From NCBI GenBank assembly GCA_002105175.1, contig MCGE01000010.1, positions 1 to 64,000 of the forward strand: a stretch of 64,000 nucleotides of DNA, written 5' to 3'. Shown piece by piece: positions 24,882-36,399 of the stretch. Numbering within the stretch: the stretch's first letter is position 1; the number at the start of each line of letters is the position of its first letter. A program made the translations under genes and the position numbers. The DNA is from Absidia repens. Taxonomy: Eukaryota > Mucoromycota > Mucoromycetes > Mucorales > Cunninghamellaceae. Below the pieces are notes generated by a model. The model was not told where the DNA came from and did no database searches. It saw only the letters and a program-made list of their open reading frames with translations.

Positions 24882-25792
24882 AGCCTACTCGAACAGCATA
24901 GGGCCTAGAAAGGAGGAGAGAGAGGGAATGGTCAGATAAAAACGTCTACAAAAAAAAAAGGACACACTTACACAGCCGTTTGTCTGACGACTTTCCAATG
25001 GGTAACAGTCTTAGGTCCATCATGAACCACACGATGGGGAATATGTCGATAATCAGACTTTCCATGTTTATGGTTCTTGTATTGGCCTCGATACTTTTTT
25101 TCGCTGCCATGTTTGGAGCCATTATATTTTATATGCTTGCCGCTAGATCGCTTGTGACCATCATCACTCTTTTTTTTCAGGTACATTTTTTGCCAGTTAC
25201 CTTTATCATCATCATCTTTTTCATCTTCATTTTCCTCCTCCTCTTCTTCCTCCTCGTGTTCTTCTTCTGTTTCATTATCTTGACCTTTAGCCAAAACGAG
25301 ATTGGTACGTTGAACTAATCGGAGAGCAGCACTTCCAACTTCGTAAGGACCATGAGCCATTACAGTGATGTTATGTTTTCCCTTTTCTAAGCTGAAGGCG
25401 CCTTTGCTGAAGTGATCATCTGACAAGGCTTCTTGAGGAGTGGCGGCATAAGTCTCCACATTTTCATCATATACCACATTGGATGAGCTACCGAGTTTTT
25501 TTCCATTATCAAAGACGTCAAACATATCACCATGGTGTTTGAAATCGACTACTTGAAGTCGACTGGGCTCATTTAATTCAAAGGCGAAGGACTCTCTAGC
25601 AAGTGTATTGTTGCCTTCCCACCGGAAAATTGCAAAATTTTCAGCCAAATCTTGGGCCACTTTATCTCCGATAGAAGAAGGAGGTGGGGCATTGCTCGCT
25701 AACGATGGTGAAGGTGAAGGAGATGGTGAAGGTGATGCAGCTGTGACGCTTTGTATAGCCAAAGCGATAGCAAAAGCAAGTGTAGTTTTCAT
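24859..25792 (-). CDS. Secreted acidic and His/Lys-rich protein
   Basis: Two exons (25792-24972 and 24904-24859) give 288 residues. A signal peptide (MKTTLAFAIALAIQSVTA) is followed by a Ser-Pro repeat, then a beta-rich domain of about 130 residues (ARESFAFELNEPSRLQVVDF, DMFDVFDNGKKLG, EKGKHNITVMAHGPYEVGSA). The latter resembles small secreted fungal proteins that contain one jelly-roll-like module, but no family name can be assigned. A Glu/Asp run then gives way to a strongly basic His/Lys-rich tail. If the GTAAGT donor at 24971 is not used, the protein stops immediately after it. If it is used, the last exon adds 15 residues and reads into the start region of the SmgGDS-like gene in another frame. 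A TATA box lies close upstream. Confidence 0.8.
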
Positions 25793-25847
25793 GTTGAGGA
25801 TGATGTTTGCTGAAAGGAGATTAATTATGAGTACAGCGTCAAACACG

Positions 25848-25856
25848 CTTTTTATA
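25848..25856 (-). promoter_or_regulatory. Putative TATA box of the secreted-protein gene
   Basis: Minus-strand TATAAAAAG about 60 bp upstream of the start codon at 25792, a usual spacing for a strongly expressed fungal gene. Confidence 0.55.
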
Positions 25857-26435
25857 CCTGTTAGAAAAAACAGCTAATATTCCTTTCAAGTTGATATTTA
25901 AACGTAAAAATATTATCGCGCTTAAAAATATTGTTTTAAATCAAACTTGAATGTTGTGGCAATGACACAATAGTAGTAGTAAGAAAATGCGTCTTCCGAA
26001 ATATAGTACTGTAGAGTTGGTTTTTTGTTGTAGAATGATACTGTGGAGCAACAATATGTCAATCTTTGAAACACCGCATTTGGTCTCTCTCTTTTGACAT
26101 CTTTTTTTTTTTTTTTTTTTTTTTTCATTCATCCACACAAAACTAAACATATATAAGAGTAAAATATGAAAAAATTTTGGATGTTAAGTGCACAGTCTCA
26201 TGAAAAAAAGCTTATTTAGCCAAAAGTAAATATAGCAATGCATATGCTATAACAGTAGACACTTACAATATCGATATCAATGGGAAAACGAATTGCACCG
26301 TATTGTGGGTAATGTTGTTATCCCTATGTGTGCATCAACGCTACATAATTAATACGGCAGCCATCTGGAACTTTCTTTTTGTGTTTTTTCATTGAAGTAA
26401 AACGGTTATCAAGAACTGTATACCAGTGGGAGGCC
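25857..26435. other. Intergenic upstream of the secreted-protein gene
   Basis: AT-rich; a T run of about 24 near 26102-26125. No gene, RNA or repeat core recognised. Confidence 0.5.
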
Positions 26436-26890
26436 ACAAAATTATTTCAAATCCCGCTCATGTAATTTTTATTTACCTCCCAATTTTATTTTCACGCACT
26501 CTTTCTTCGTTTTTCCCTTCACCATTCAACTTCTATGAGGTTATCTTGGACTTAGATTAGTGTCAGGACTAGTTTAGAAAGGTTTTCAGCTCAGGGATTA
26601 CAACTTGCATGGGGAAATCCTTTCATTTTGGATTTAGGAGCCACCGTTAGTTGGGCTTTTTGGAGCGTCAATTAGCTTAGCTTAGTTATAGTTTGTCCAT
26701 AGTCTGTATCTACCTGTGAATAAAAATATATCTTGTCTTTTTACCATCAATCTTTCATAGATTTAATATAGATCCCATTTTACAACCGCCCCTTTCCCCT
26801 TAGATTAGTGTTGACCATGCTAGTTCATGGTCATCGTTTTGTATGCTTCTATAAAACATGTCTTTTTATATACCTTCATCATTTACATGT
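26436..26890 (+). repeat. Dispersed repeat family, copy 4
   Basis: Begins with ATTTCAAATCCCGCTCATGT, continues with a pyrimidine stretch, TTAGATTAGTGTCAGGACTA, GCATGGGGAAATCCTTTCA, TTTTGGATTTAGGAGCCACC and TTAGCTTAGCTTAG, then AATAAAAATATATC. A second module follows: CTTAGATTAGTGTTGACCAT near 26798, ending in TATAAAACATGTC near 26860. This copy shows most clearly that the same opening motif starts two successive modules. Confidence 0.85.
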
Positions 26891-28002
26891 GCTATACACT
26901 CTTGTGTCATTAGAATGGTTTCAGCATAATAGTTTATTTGATATATGATAATAAAATCTAGTGTAAAAAGAAATTTCCGGGAAAGGAATCATTATCAGTA
27001 TTACTTGCGTACAGCAACCAACTGTTTCTTGTCTTTTTGTATGCCAAATTGCTCAATATTACGTAGCACTTTGGAGTGGCAGTGTTTTTCTGGGGTTCTC
27101 TAGCATGGCTTCAATACTCTCTAGCTAAGATTGTAAATGCATCAGTTTTTTATGTGTTTCAGGCATTTTTCATGCAAGTGGCCGTTTTCAGCTAAATGTT
27201 CAAAGAGTGAATGTTAGAGGATGCAAGGCTAACCGAACCGGAGTTTATGCTCCCGTGCATTAAAATGGAAACCTGTAAAGTATGTACTGTACCTGTATGG
27301 TGAATCTCGGTTGAACCGATTAAATGAATTATAAGCGTGGGTTGGATGCGATCGCCGCGTGTAAAATTATGCCTAGTTGATGTGTCGATATATCCTTGAT
27401 GATCGATCACATTGCACTTTTTTTGTGACTTTTTATTCTATTTATTAATTTAAATCCCCTAAATGCAGAGCATGCCATGCATGTCAAATTTTCCGAAAGT
27501 TTTATGTTATCTGATCCCAATATTATATATTTACCCCAAATGATCATCCAGTGGTTCCTCGAGTAAGACAAGCCATTCAATGGATAAACCAATAAGGAGG
27601 ATGGGACTACTTTTGCCTTAAAATTTATAAGAGTGCAAGGACCCTGTTTTCCTGACTAAGAAATAACCATATGCTCCGGTTAAAAAAAAAGACACAGGTA
27701 AAAATTGGGAAATCACGGGAAACCTCAAGTAAAAAAATAAAAATAAAAACAAGACCCAAACTCTTTCTTTCTTCTAGCAATTTTTATTGATACAGTATCA
27801 TACATGAATATTATTCGGTGACAGTAAGTATAAAATAGGTGTCAGAATAGTTACAATTACATGTGGTTTAGAAAATTGTGCAATGTTCAGAGTGAAGTCC
27901 ATCCGAGGAAGGATTGCTTTTGGCTGGGCACCATCGGGTTTTTAATAATTTTTCGTTCCTGACTCATTCAATTTTTTTTTAGAATCCACGTTTTCCCATT
28001 CA
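26891..28002. other. Gene-free AT-rich DNA
   Basis: Only short open frames without domain content (for example near 27192-27592). TTTTTATTGATACAG near 27780 resembles the 3' flanks of other genes, but no gene could be attached to it. Confidence 0.45.
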
Positions 28003-28010
28003 TATAAATA
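28003..28010 (+). promoter_or_regulatory. Putative TATA box of the microprotein gene
   Basis: TATAAATA 60 bp before the ATG at 28070, with a T-rich tract just upstream. Confidence 0.5.
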
Positions 28011-28069
28011 AGTTGATATTCCTGTTTTTTTCCCTAATACTTTTATTCATTCACATCAACTATAAAATC

Positions 28070-28216
28070 ATGCTTTCTCGCTTCATTACTCGCTTGGCCA
28101 CCCTCCCTGCTGCTGTCCCTGGTAAAAAATTGGCTTATGCTTCTGCTGGTGCCACTGCTGCCTATCTTTATGCACAACAATGCAAAAATGATGTTCTTTA
28201 CTTCAACAAAGCTTGA
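28070..28216 (+). CDS. 48-residue membrane microprotein, probably mitochondrial
   Basis: Single exon. The N-terminus (MLSRFITRLATLPAAVPGKK) is basic, hydroxylated and without acidic residues, like a mitochondrial targeting sequence. It is followed by a short Ala-rich hydrophobic helix (LAYASAGATAAYLYAQ) and a polar tail KNDVLYFNKA. A well-placed TATA box, compact 5' leader and codon use typical of highly expressed genes support it as real. It resembles small single-span subunits of respiratory-chain or ATP-synthase complexes in size and layout, but I do not recognise a family. Confidence 0.65.
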   Translation: MLSRFITRLATLPAAVPGKKLAYASAGATAAYLYAQQCKNDVLYFNKA

Positions 28217-30614
28217 GCATCCCTTTTCATATCATCATCTTCATCCTAATAATAATAATTAATTTTATATTTGCATACATACCAAGAAAAAAATAATCAT
28301 GAACATTTTTGTTGAATGACACCTCTTCTCTCATTCATTATATAATCTATCTAGAAAGCATTCCTTACATAGTACTGTATATTTTTCTGATTAATAAATC
28401 ATCACTTATAACCCATTAAAATCCACATTGTATCAATAGACTACCTAAAGAGGGATTCTCCCGAGGATCAACCATACCAATCACATTGTCCCTTTTCATG
28501 GTGTTCGTTGGGGACAGGGCATGCTTATCGTTGATTGGATCTTTTTTTTTTTTGAAAGCATCCCGCCTTAGAAGCCGCCAGCCGAGTTTTTTAATTTTCA
28601 AATACCGCTTTCACGATACAGGATAAACAGACGTGAAGGGGGCTGTTCCTTTTTTTTTTTTTTTTTTTAAGGGCGCATGTTAATCGGGATATTAAGGAAG
28701 TCTTATACATATAAAAAAGCCTATATATATATATATATATGAGGACCTACTTTATATCCAGTGCTATTGAAGCCTCTCTACTACGGCAATAATGGACGGA
28801 AATCGAAAAATTTCCTTTTTCTATCCATGCGAAGTAAATGGTATAGGAGAAATCTGATGATCAAATTGATGGAAAGAGCGAGAGAAAGAGAACGAGAAGG
28901 GCAGAGATAAAAAATTAGGATGATGGGTGGCTAGATGGCGGTAGAAAAAAAAATCTTTGTATATTTCGATCAATGAAGATCATTACTGTCAAATATGATT
29001 GAAACGACGCATATCATACATGAGCTGCTCCTATTCATGAAAAGACATGTAGCGCATTTTCATTTCCCCGCTTTTTTTTCCTCTTGCCACTGTAATGCAA
29101 CCATATAAGTTACTAAAATGTCGAGTTTTGACCGATGACGATGTGAAACGAAAATAGTGTAAATAAGAATAAAGCATATCATGTGTCATCCCGAATCTTA
29201 TTGCTTTCAATGTATACACATATTATCAAACGATTTTTTTTCCAAAATCTGGTACAATAATGTACAGCACATACTATCTAATATAACAATTGCTGTAAAA
29301 TGGTCCTCCTTTTTTTTATTGACTTGATAGTGGGGCGGTTGATAAGTGAAGGAAAAGTTCACCACAGGTATTGTCATTTCGCGGGGTTTCAAAAGCGGCA
29401 TGACAAATAAAACTAGCATGAACGAAAAAAAAGGAAATTCTGAAGGTATGATATGACTATTTTTCAATGCCGGCTATGAGGATCATGAAAAATAATATTA
29501 TTTGATGACATTTTGATCTGATCAGCATCATTACACTGAATCATAGAAAAAAATTGCCCCCAAACTCGCACACTATTAACTGTCCAGCATTACCACTTTT
29601 CATTATCATCATCATCACCATCATCATCCCTAAACTGAAAATCGGATTAGTTGAAGGAGAAAAAAGTAAAAAAAAAAAAAAAAAAAAAAAGTAAGGAGAT
29701 GGTTAGTGTTCCTTTTTTTTCCCCTCACCATTTCTTTTTTTCCTATATTGAAATAGTTCGTTTATCTGTTTATTTCCCTCCCAAAGCACCCCTTTCTCAA
29801 CCATCTATTTGTTTTGACCAAGGGAGTTTCCAAAGTGTGTTATAAAAGTTGCATTACATCTGACCTTGCATTATAGTAATACACCCTGCACCAAAAAAAA
29901 AGATATATTATATATCTACAGCTACAAGGTAATTCATTAAATGACGAGGATAATGTCAGTTTCATTTATCCATTGAAGACAAGGAATATGATACTGTCTT
30001 TTCATTTGAAAACAAAGCAAAAAAAAAAAAAAAAAAAAAAAAAAAGGTTTGTTGGATGATGAGTGTATTTCTTGATTGAAATGGAAAAAAAAAGTCCCCT
30101 GTAGTTATCCCTTTTTTTTCCCTTGATCTTTTGTATATTATACATCTGACTTTTAGTGTATGATATATGTGTTAGTGTTTATAGGCGGGGTGGGGTGAAA
30201 AGCATGACTGATATGTGTCTATTAAGAAAAACAGGCCCACTTACTCATTTTCATTTCTCAATTCATTTTTCTTTTCTTTCTTTAGTTCTTTTTCTTCTTC
30301 GTTTATTGCTTTGCCTTTTACTACAACTCTGGTTTTCAAGGTAAGATTTTGAATCTCCTTCGCAGTATAAACCCCTTTTAATTCTCACTCCCAATATTTT
30401 TTTTAACTATTTCTTTCTCTTTATTCTTTTTTTTTTTTTAATTATATTGATATCCACAATATATGCTTGGTCTATTTCCGTGACCTCCCCAAAAGAGTAG
30501 TTTCCATATCTTCCTCTGACCCATACAATAGTTTGGTAAGTCATCAGTGAAAGAATCTAAAGATCTATGAACTCACGTAATAATTGTTTGGTGTTTCATA
30601 CTTGATAGTCTCTC
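28217..30614. other. Long leader/promoter region of the APSES gene
   Basis: 2.4 kb without a coding gene. Close to the APSES start there are good splice signals in the leader: donors CAAGGTAAGA near 30339 and TTTGGTAAGT near 30535, and an acceptor TTGATAG at about 30608 just before the ATG, so the 5' leader is probably spliced. A runs near 29670-29690 and 30020-30045, T runs near 28650-28668, and (TA)n near 28725-28740. StuA-type genes usually have long regulated upstream regions. Confidence 0.55.
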
Positions 30615-32940
30615 ATGTTTTCGTCATCGTCAGAAACGTGCCACTATTACAACAACAGCTCCAACAACAACAACGACAGTGTATACAAAACTGATTCTTC
30701 AGCTCTTCCAGCTCAAGAGCGATACAGTCACGACACGAAAGCCGGTCATTCTTCTTCAAGTGGAAACTATTTGGCTTCCGATTCCTCCTGGCATCACTTG
30801 GATCACGATTATACTCTTGGTTCACCAACGCCGACTACTTCTCCTTCCTTCCCATTACAGCAATATTCTTCTATGCTGACACCGCCCGCTTCTACTCCCT
30901 ACGTCCTATCTCACCCTTCGGGCACCGGTACTGCCACTGCCCTTGGGCACCGCTCTGATAATGCTCCAACTAACTCCTCAGGTCCCGGAACTCCTACTTC
31001 CCTCCCTTCTTATGGTTATGGATTATCTCACCGTGGCTTCTTTCCAAGACCTAAATTGACAACTACATTGTGGGAAGATGAAAGAACAATTTGCTTCCAA
31101 GTAGACGCTAATGGTATTTGTGTTGCAAGAAGAGAAGGTAACATATATATACAGCCTAGGGTTAAAAGGAAGATATATCCTCATGTTATTTATTTTTCCT
31201 TTAGATAATGATATGATCAATGGAACCAAATTATTAAATGTCGCTGGTATGTCAAGAGGAAAACGTGATGGTATACTCAAGAACGAAAAAGGTCGTGTAG
31301 TGGTAAAAGTGGGTGCTATGCATTTGAAGGGTGTCTGGTAATATGAACAAAAAAAAATATGCGTTTTAATAGAATCTAATTCCAATACTGACTCTTTTGA
31401 CTTCTTTTTTTAAAAAAAGGATTACATTCGATCGCGCGAAAACACTCTCAGCTCAATTCAAGATTCAAGATATCCTTTATCCTCTATTTGTGGACAATCC
31501 TCAGACATTCTTATATAGCCACCCTATCACAAGTCCTATGTCTCGTCTTAGTTCATTCCGCCCATTTTATCCTGCTTCTTGGGATCGTACCCTTCCGTCA
31601 TCGTCATCATCTTCTTCGCCAACAAATTCACAAACACATCATTATAACCACCACCATCATCAGCAGCAGCAGCACCAGCAGCAGCAGCACCAGCAGCAGC
31701 ATCAACAGCAACACCAACAGCATGGCATTGACTCTTCTTCCCCTTCGGACGCATATCATGCTGCGTCGATATCTGCACCTTCCAGTAAATATTTTTATTT
31801 ACAATGTGTAATTTCATTTTATGTACTCACCAACATATAATCTGTGTAGGTTTTCGCCCTGGTGTACCTCCTGGTGGGCCCCCTCTTACTCCTCAATCAT
31901 CATCCTCATACGGAGATAGGGGCAGCAGTGAACTTTTGACTATGGATTATCGTCCAGGTGGTGCTACTTCGGATAGTCTGACGGATCAAGGGAATTCTTC
32001 TTCACCTTCTGCATCACATGGCACTCCTTATTACAACGATCTCTTGAATCCCAACCATCGTCCAAATGATGATGTGACCTTTTATGACTCAACTACAAAC
32101 AGCAATCGAGGTGAGAAACTAAGAATTATTTACCAATATTGATTTACTTACCTTTTTATTGATGATTTTGTTGATTTTGTAAAACTAATAGTCTCCTCAT
32201 CTGCTTCAATTACCAACAATGGGAACAACACTCTATTAGACAACCACAATCCGACCCCTCTCATGGATTCTACAAAGCGTTCCCCTGACAGTTTGCCACC
32301 AACATCAGCCTTCCAATCATTAGATGCTACTACTTTCCATCATCCTCAATCGTTTTACATGGGTACAGTGCCGACCTCCTCATCATCAGCAACCAATAGC
32401 AGAGACCTGTATCATCCTTCACCATTAAATCATCATCAACATCAGCAGCTCTATCTTCCCAATCCTGCTTCAAACAGTATCTTGAACAACATTTCACCAT
32501 CTCATACCACCATACACGTCTCACCCTCTTCTTCTAACAACGCTACTACAAACCATAACAGCGACGACAGCGCTACGAACAATGTCGCATCGACAGTAAA
32601 TGGAAGCAGCAGCCCTGGAAACATCAACCCACCGCTACCTTCTCGTAGGGACAGTTTGCTTATAAACCACCACCCCAGAAACGGTACACAGCGACATCAT
32701 CCATATGCAAACACAGCTACTACTACCACTCCTCCCAAACTGTCAACCTTGCAAGATTACCCTTCTCTTCCTCATCTTTATTCGCCCCATGCCCATTCGC
32801 CTGGTCACTCCGGATCAGCTCAGCTCAAAAAGTCGGCCACCTCTCGGCAACTTCAACATTCTCCATCAAGACCCCTTGCCAAAGAAATAAACAATCTCTC
32901 AACCAAACCTGAATCAGATCAGCAAAGTCGCCCTTGGTAA
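30615..32940 (+). CDS. APSES-domain transcription factor (StuA/Asm1/Efg1 type)
   Basis: Five exons (30615-31137, 31205-31337, 31420-31784, 31850-32110, 32192-32940) give 676 residues. The APSES (KilA-N-like bHLH) DNA-binding domain is at about 148-250: [68 protein letters not shown] and DILYPLFVD. This is near-identical in pattern to StuA, Asm1 and Efg1, nuclear regulators of development and morphogenesis that bind an MCGCG-like site. The rest is Ser/Pro/Asn-rich, with a His/Gln tract at 31650-31725 built from CAG/CAC triplets. No ankyrin repeats, so it is not of the MBP1/SWI6 class. Phase is consistent at every junction. Confidence 0.95.
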
Positions 32941-33404
32941 ACTAACCCTTTCAACCGTCCCTTCGCTCATCTTACCTAGTCATACGTATTCATTTAGTTT
33001 TTAGCTTTTAGCTTTAGTTTTAGTTGGTTTTTTTAATGATGTGATTGCTATTGGTGAAAAATGAAAGGGGGGGGGTATTTGGATAATATTGGAGTTTCCA
33101 AACCAAAAACAAAACCATATCAATAAAAATCATTCTTACTATGTCTTTATCAGAATATTGTTATGATGATACTTTTTTTTTATAGGTTTTTATCTATGTT
33201 CATTGTTTTATCCATCGTTAAGTCTTTCTGGTGCTCTACTGATATCTCGGGAAATCATATGCTTACAAGGAGTCAAGCTTTTTTAAGTTTTTTATTTCTT
33301 TTTTAGGTGAAGTGTGGTTTTTGCTGACAGAAGATTAGACGCCTTTCGTCATAATCACTCAGCCTAATAGGTCTATGCAAGAAAATTGCAATCGTCCCAA
33401 TATT
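32941..33404. other. 3' flank of the APSES gene
   Basis: Contains an AGCTTTTAG-like direct repeat near 32998-33025, a G run near 33067-33075 and an ATCAATAAAAATC poly(A) signal near 33119. No gene. Confidence 0.5.
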
Positions 33405-33640
33405 CGTACGCCGCCCACGTGTTTATTTATTTCATTGAGACTCCAGTGATCTTGGATTATTAAAACTTGAACCCGGGGCATTTTGAAAATGCAATACAAA
33501 CATCATGGGGAAGCTCTTCCATTCTGGATCCGTGGTTTGGGACTGCCATTAGATTAGCTTCATTTTAGCGAATGGTGTCATGGAGCCATTGGTTTAGATT
33601 AGTGTTATTTGTCATAGTCCGTATTCTGCATATTCCTATC
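33405..33640 (+). repeat. Dispersed repeat family, copy 5 (diverged)
   Basis: Opens with CGCCGCCCACGTG and keeps CATGGGGAAGCTCTTCCATT, GGATC...GGGACTGCCATTAGA and TTTAGATTAGTGTTA, but the GGACTAGTTTAG block is badly degraded. It lies directly upstream of copy 6 in the same orientation, giving a head-to-tail pair. Confidence 0.65.
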
Positions 33641-33664
33641 GTATTAGGCAGTATATTTTTTAAC

Positions 33665-34215
33665 GGCGAAAATGTTCAAATCCCGCCCATATGATTTTTT
33701 TTTTTTTTTTTTTCGTTCTCTTTCTTTTTTCTCCTTCCTTTTTTTTTCACCATTGTAGCTTCTTTGAGGTTATGGTGATCTTAGATTAGTGTTAGGACTA
33801 GTTTAGAACGGGTTTCAGACCAAGGGTTACAAGGTGCATGGGGAAACCCTTTCATTTTGGATTCAAGAATTATAATCATCGTTAGTTCACTTTTTGAAAG
33901 CCTTCATTAGCTCAGTTAAGCATTAGTTTCTCCATAGTTTGTAAATACATCCCAATAAAATATGTCTCCTTTTACATGCGTTAATGAAAAATGACCCATT
34001 AGTTTCTCTCATGTCTTGCACGAGAGATTCCTTTTAAATGTGGCAACAGAAGATCTCTTAACGCTGTGTGCAACAGATCCCTTTTTACAATGATACCTTT
34101 TACCCTGTTCCATACTTTGTGTAGTACAATAAATTCCTTATAAGCACCCTCTCTCTAATTTAGTATTAACCATTAACACTTCAATAAAATATATATCATC
34201 TATCGACCATCCTCT
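33665..34215 (+). repeat. Dispersed repeat family, copy 6
   Basis: GTTCAAATCCCGCCCATATGA, pyrimidine stretch, TTAGATTAGTGTTAGGACTA, GCATGGGGAAACCCTTTCA, TTTTGGATTC and CAATAAAATATGTCTCC. It continues with the tail CCCATTAGTTTCTCTCATGT and a second module ending in CAATAAAATATATATC near 34182. Confidence 0.85.
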
Positions 34216-35440
34216 TACCCATTATACAGTGAGTAAAGTCTTCCATTGTGGCTGTTTTCTGAGAATTTAATCAACCACCTGCTTGCTGTTTTACTCGGAT
34301 AGATATTTTACCGTTAGAGTCCCTTCGCCTGTTTGGCTATCCCGCATTACTTAATATTTTGAAATTCAGGATGTGTGATAATTATAGTTGTCGTTATAAG
34401 CTCTTTTTCCTTGTGTCATTTGTAGGGAAAAAAAGGGGGGGTAGCGCATCCTTTAACAAACACGGTGTTTTCACAAAAATAAGTGTAAATTTATTGCAAA
34501 TTATGGATACCATATTACGACTACTTCTCCTTCTAGAAATACAGACACTGACTTGAGCTCCTAGGTCCCTTAATACAAAACATTGCCTTACTCCCGCTTT
34601 ATTATTCATACTACAGTAAAATATACTAGGGATTTATATTAACGATACCAGGAATAACAACGATTTTCTGGAAAACATTAATTGTTGACTGTGAAATATC
34701 GTATTTTTTTTTTAACCTTCTACGCATCATTCACTTTGGGTGTGGTTGGATGCATATTTGGTTTGATCCCCATTTATATACACTGTAGACAATGACATTC
34801 GGGTATATCGGTTTTCATAACAATTTATGGGGATATCATTTTCTGTGGTTAATGGTAAGAGGTAGCGCCTTTACTATTAATAAAGAGATAGAGTGGACCC
34901 ATTAGAGTATTTTATTTTGAGTCCAGAGTGCTGATATTGGTGAGTGGAGTGGTGGAGAGATAAATGTAAAAAAGGAAACTTGGCCTTTCAATGACCTGTA
35001 TAGTGGTGAGTTAGAGGTCAATAGGAATTAGAAGGTGTGTAGAGTCATTCTACAACATTGACAAAAAATTATCAATACATTCCAACCAGTGACCCAATCG
35101 ACCTCAAATAAATAATAATGAAAAAGCAAATATCGTTTGTTTACTGATACCCATTCCTCTTAAACCGTCGACCTCGCGTATAACGTCGAACTAGTCATAT
35201 TCCTCGTCAATAAGTATAAAAAACGTAGACCGAATGTTTCTATTTATTCCCATATTGTCACCGAGGAAACCTTGAATACTGGAAGAAAAAAATAGCGTAA
35301 TTAATTAATTTCCTCCCAAGGCATAACCACAACAGCAACGCACGCCAAAAATACAATATATTGTCGAAAACAAACAAGGCTCGAGAAAGACATGTACATG
35401 GATATTTTTTATTGAAACTTAACAACGGCCAACGCTAATC
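34216..35440. other. Gene-free AT-rich DNA between repeat copies
   Basis: About 1.2 kb between oppositely oriented repeat copies 6 and 7. Short open frames only (for example 34359-34556). No domain or RNA gene. Confidence 0.5.
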
Positions 35441-35444
35441 TAAT

Positions 35445-35825
35445 TGGGAGATGGTAAAACAAATCTCTTGAACAAAACATGAAAGAGACTAATGGGACAT
35501 TCTTTCATAATACGGGTAAAGAGAGAGATATTTTATTTAGAAATAGATACAAACTGTGAACAAACTAACACTAAACTAAGCTAGTGAAGGTTCCAAAAAA
35601 AAAAAAAAAAGCCAACTAATGGTGGTCCTAAATCTTGGATCCAAAATGGAAGGGTTTCCCGTGCATCTTGTAATCCCTGAGCTGAAATCCCCTCCATACC
35701 AGTCTCGACACTAATCTAAGATCACTAAAACCCCAAAGAAGTCATAGTGGTGAAGGAAAAACGAAAATGAAAGAAAAATCGCGAAAAAAAATCACATGCG
35801 CGGATTTTGAAATATTTTCTGTGGT
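35445..35825 (-). repeat. Dispersed repeat family, copy 7 (inverted)
   Basis: On the minus strand: TTTCAAAATCCGCGCATGTG, CTTAGATTAGTG, GGGATTACAAGATGCACGGG, AACCCTTCCATTTTGGATCC, CTTAGTTTAGTGTTAGTTTG, AATAAAATATCTCTC and the tail CCCATTAGTCTCTTTCATGT. It is opposite in orientation to copies 5 and 6, 1.2 kb away. Confidence 0.8.
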
Positions 35826-36399
35826 CTCTCTCCCTGAACTGCAGCTTTGACAATTCCCCTGATTTTTTATTCAATAGCCTGTTTTATTTCGATAAAAAAA
35901 ACAAAAATAAAGGAAGTTCCAAAAAATCTCCGCTTTACTATACATATATATCATGGCTACGCACATCAGAATAATGGTATTAACCACAGCAATGTAGCTA
36001 TTTCGTTTTCCCAATTAATATCGTATACGACATTATAACAAACACAAAGACATAACACCCACAGTAAAGATGGTTCATTAAAAAAATACAGAGATAGAAT
36101 GCCAAAGGTTTAAATAAGTACTTTATTAAAGGAAGGAAAGGTGTGGATATATTTTAGATATTGTTGTGATCTATAATAAAGTAAGCTAAAACGGTCTGGG
36201 ATCAATTGAATTAAAAGATGAGAGGTTAACTATACTATGGTGTGTGAGGTCAACTTTCTATGAAGACTTTGTTCCAAAAGGTCCAACGTAGAACGGCTTG
36301 CCGGAAGGGGAATACTATGGTTAATAAAATTAAAAAAGAGCAGTAGTGAGTCCAATTTTATTTTCGGTTTGGCGATTTGTCAATTTCCTTTTTGCAGTT
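35826..36399. other. Intergenic, 3' flank of the SANT gene
   Basis: AT-rich; no domain-bearing open frame. Holds the 3' untranslated region of the following minus-strand gene. Confidence 0.45.

Noticed and set aside
33405..35825. Copies 5/6 and inverted copy 7 as the two ends of one large transposon
   Set aside because: The 1.2 kb between them has no coding content and the copies differ in decay, so independent insertions are simpler.
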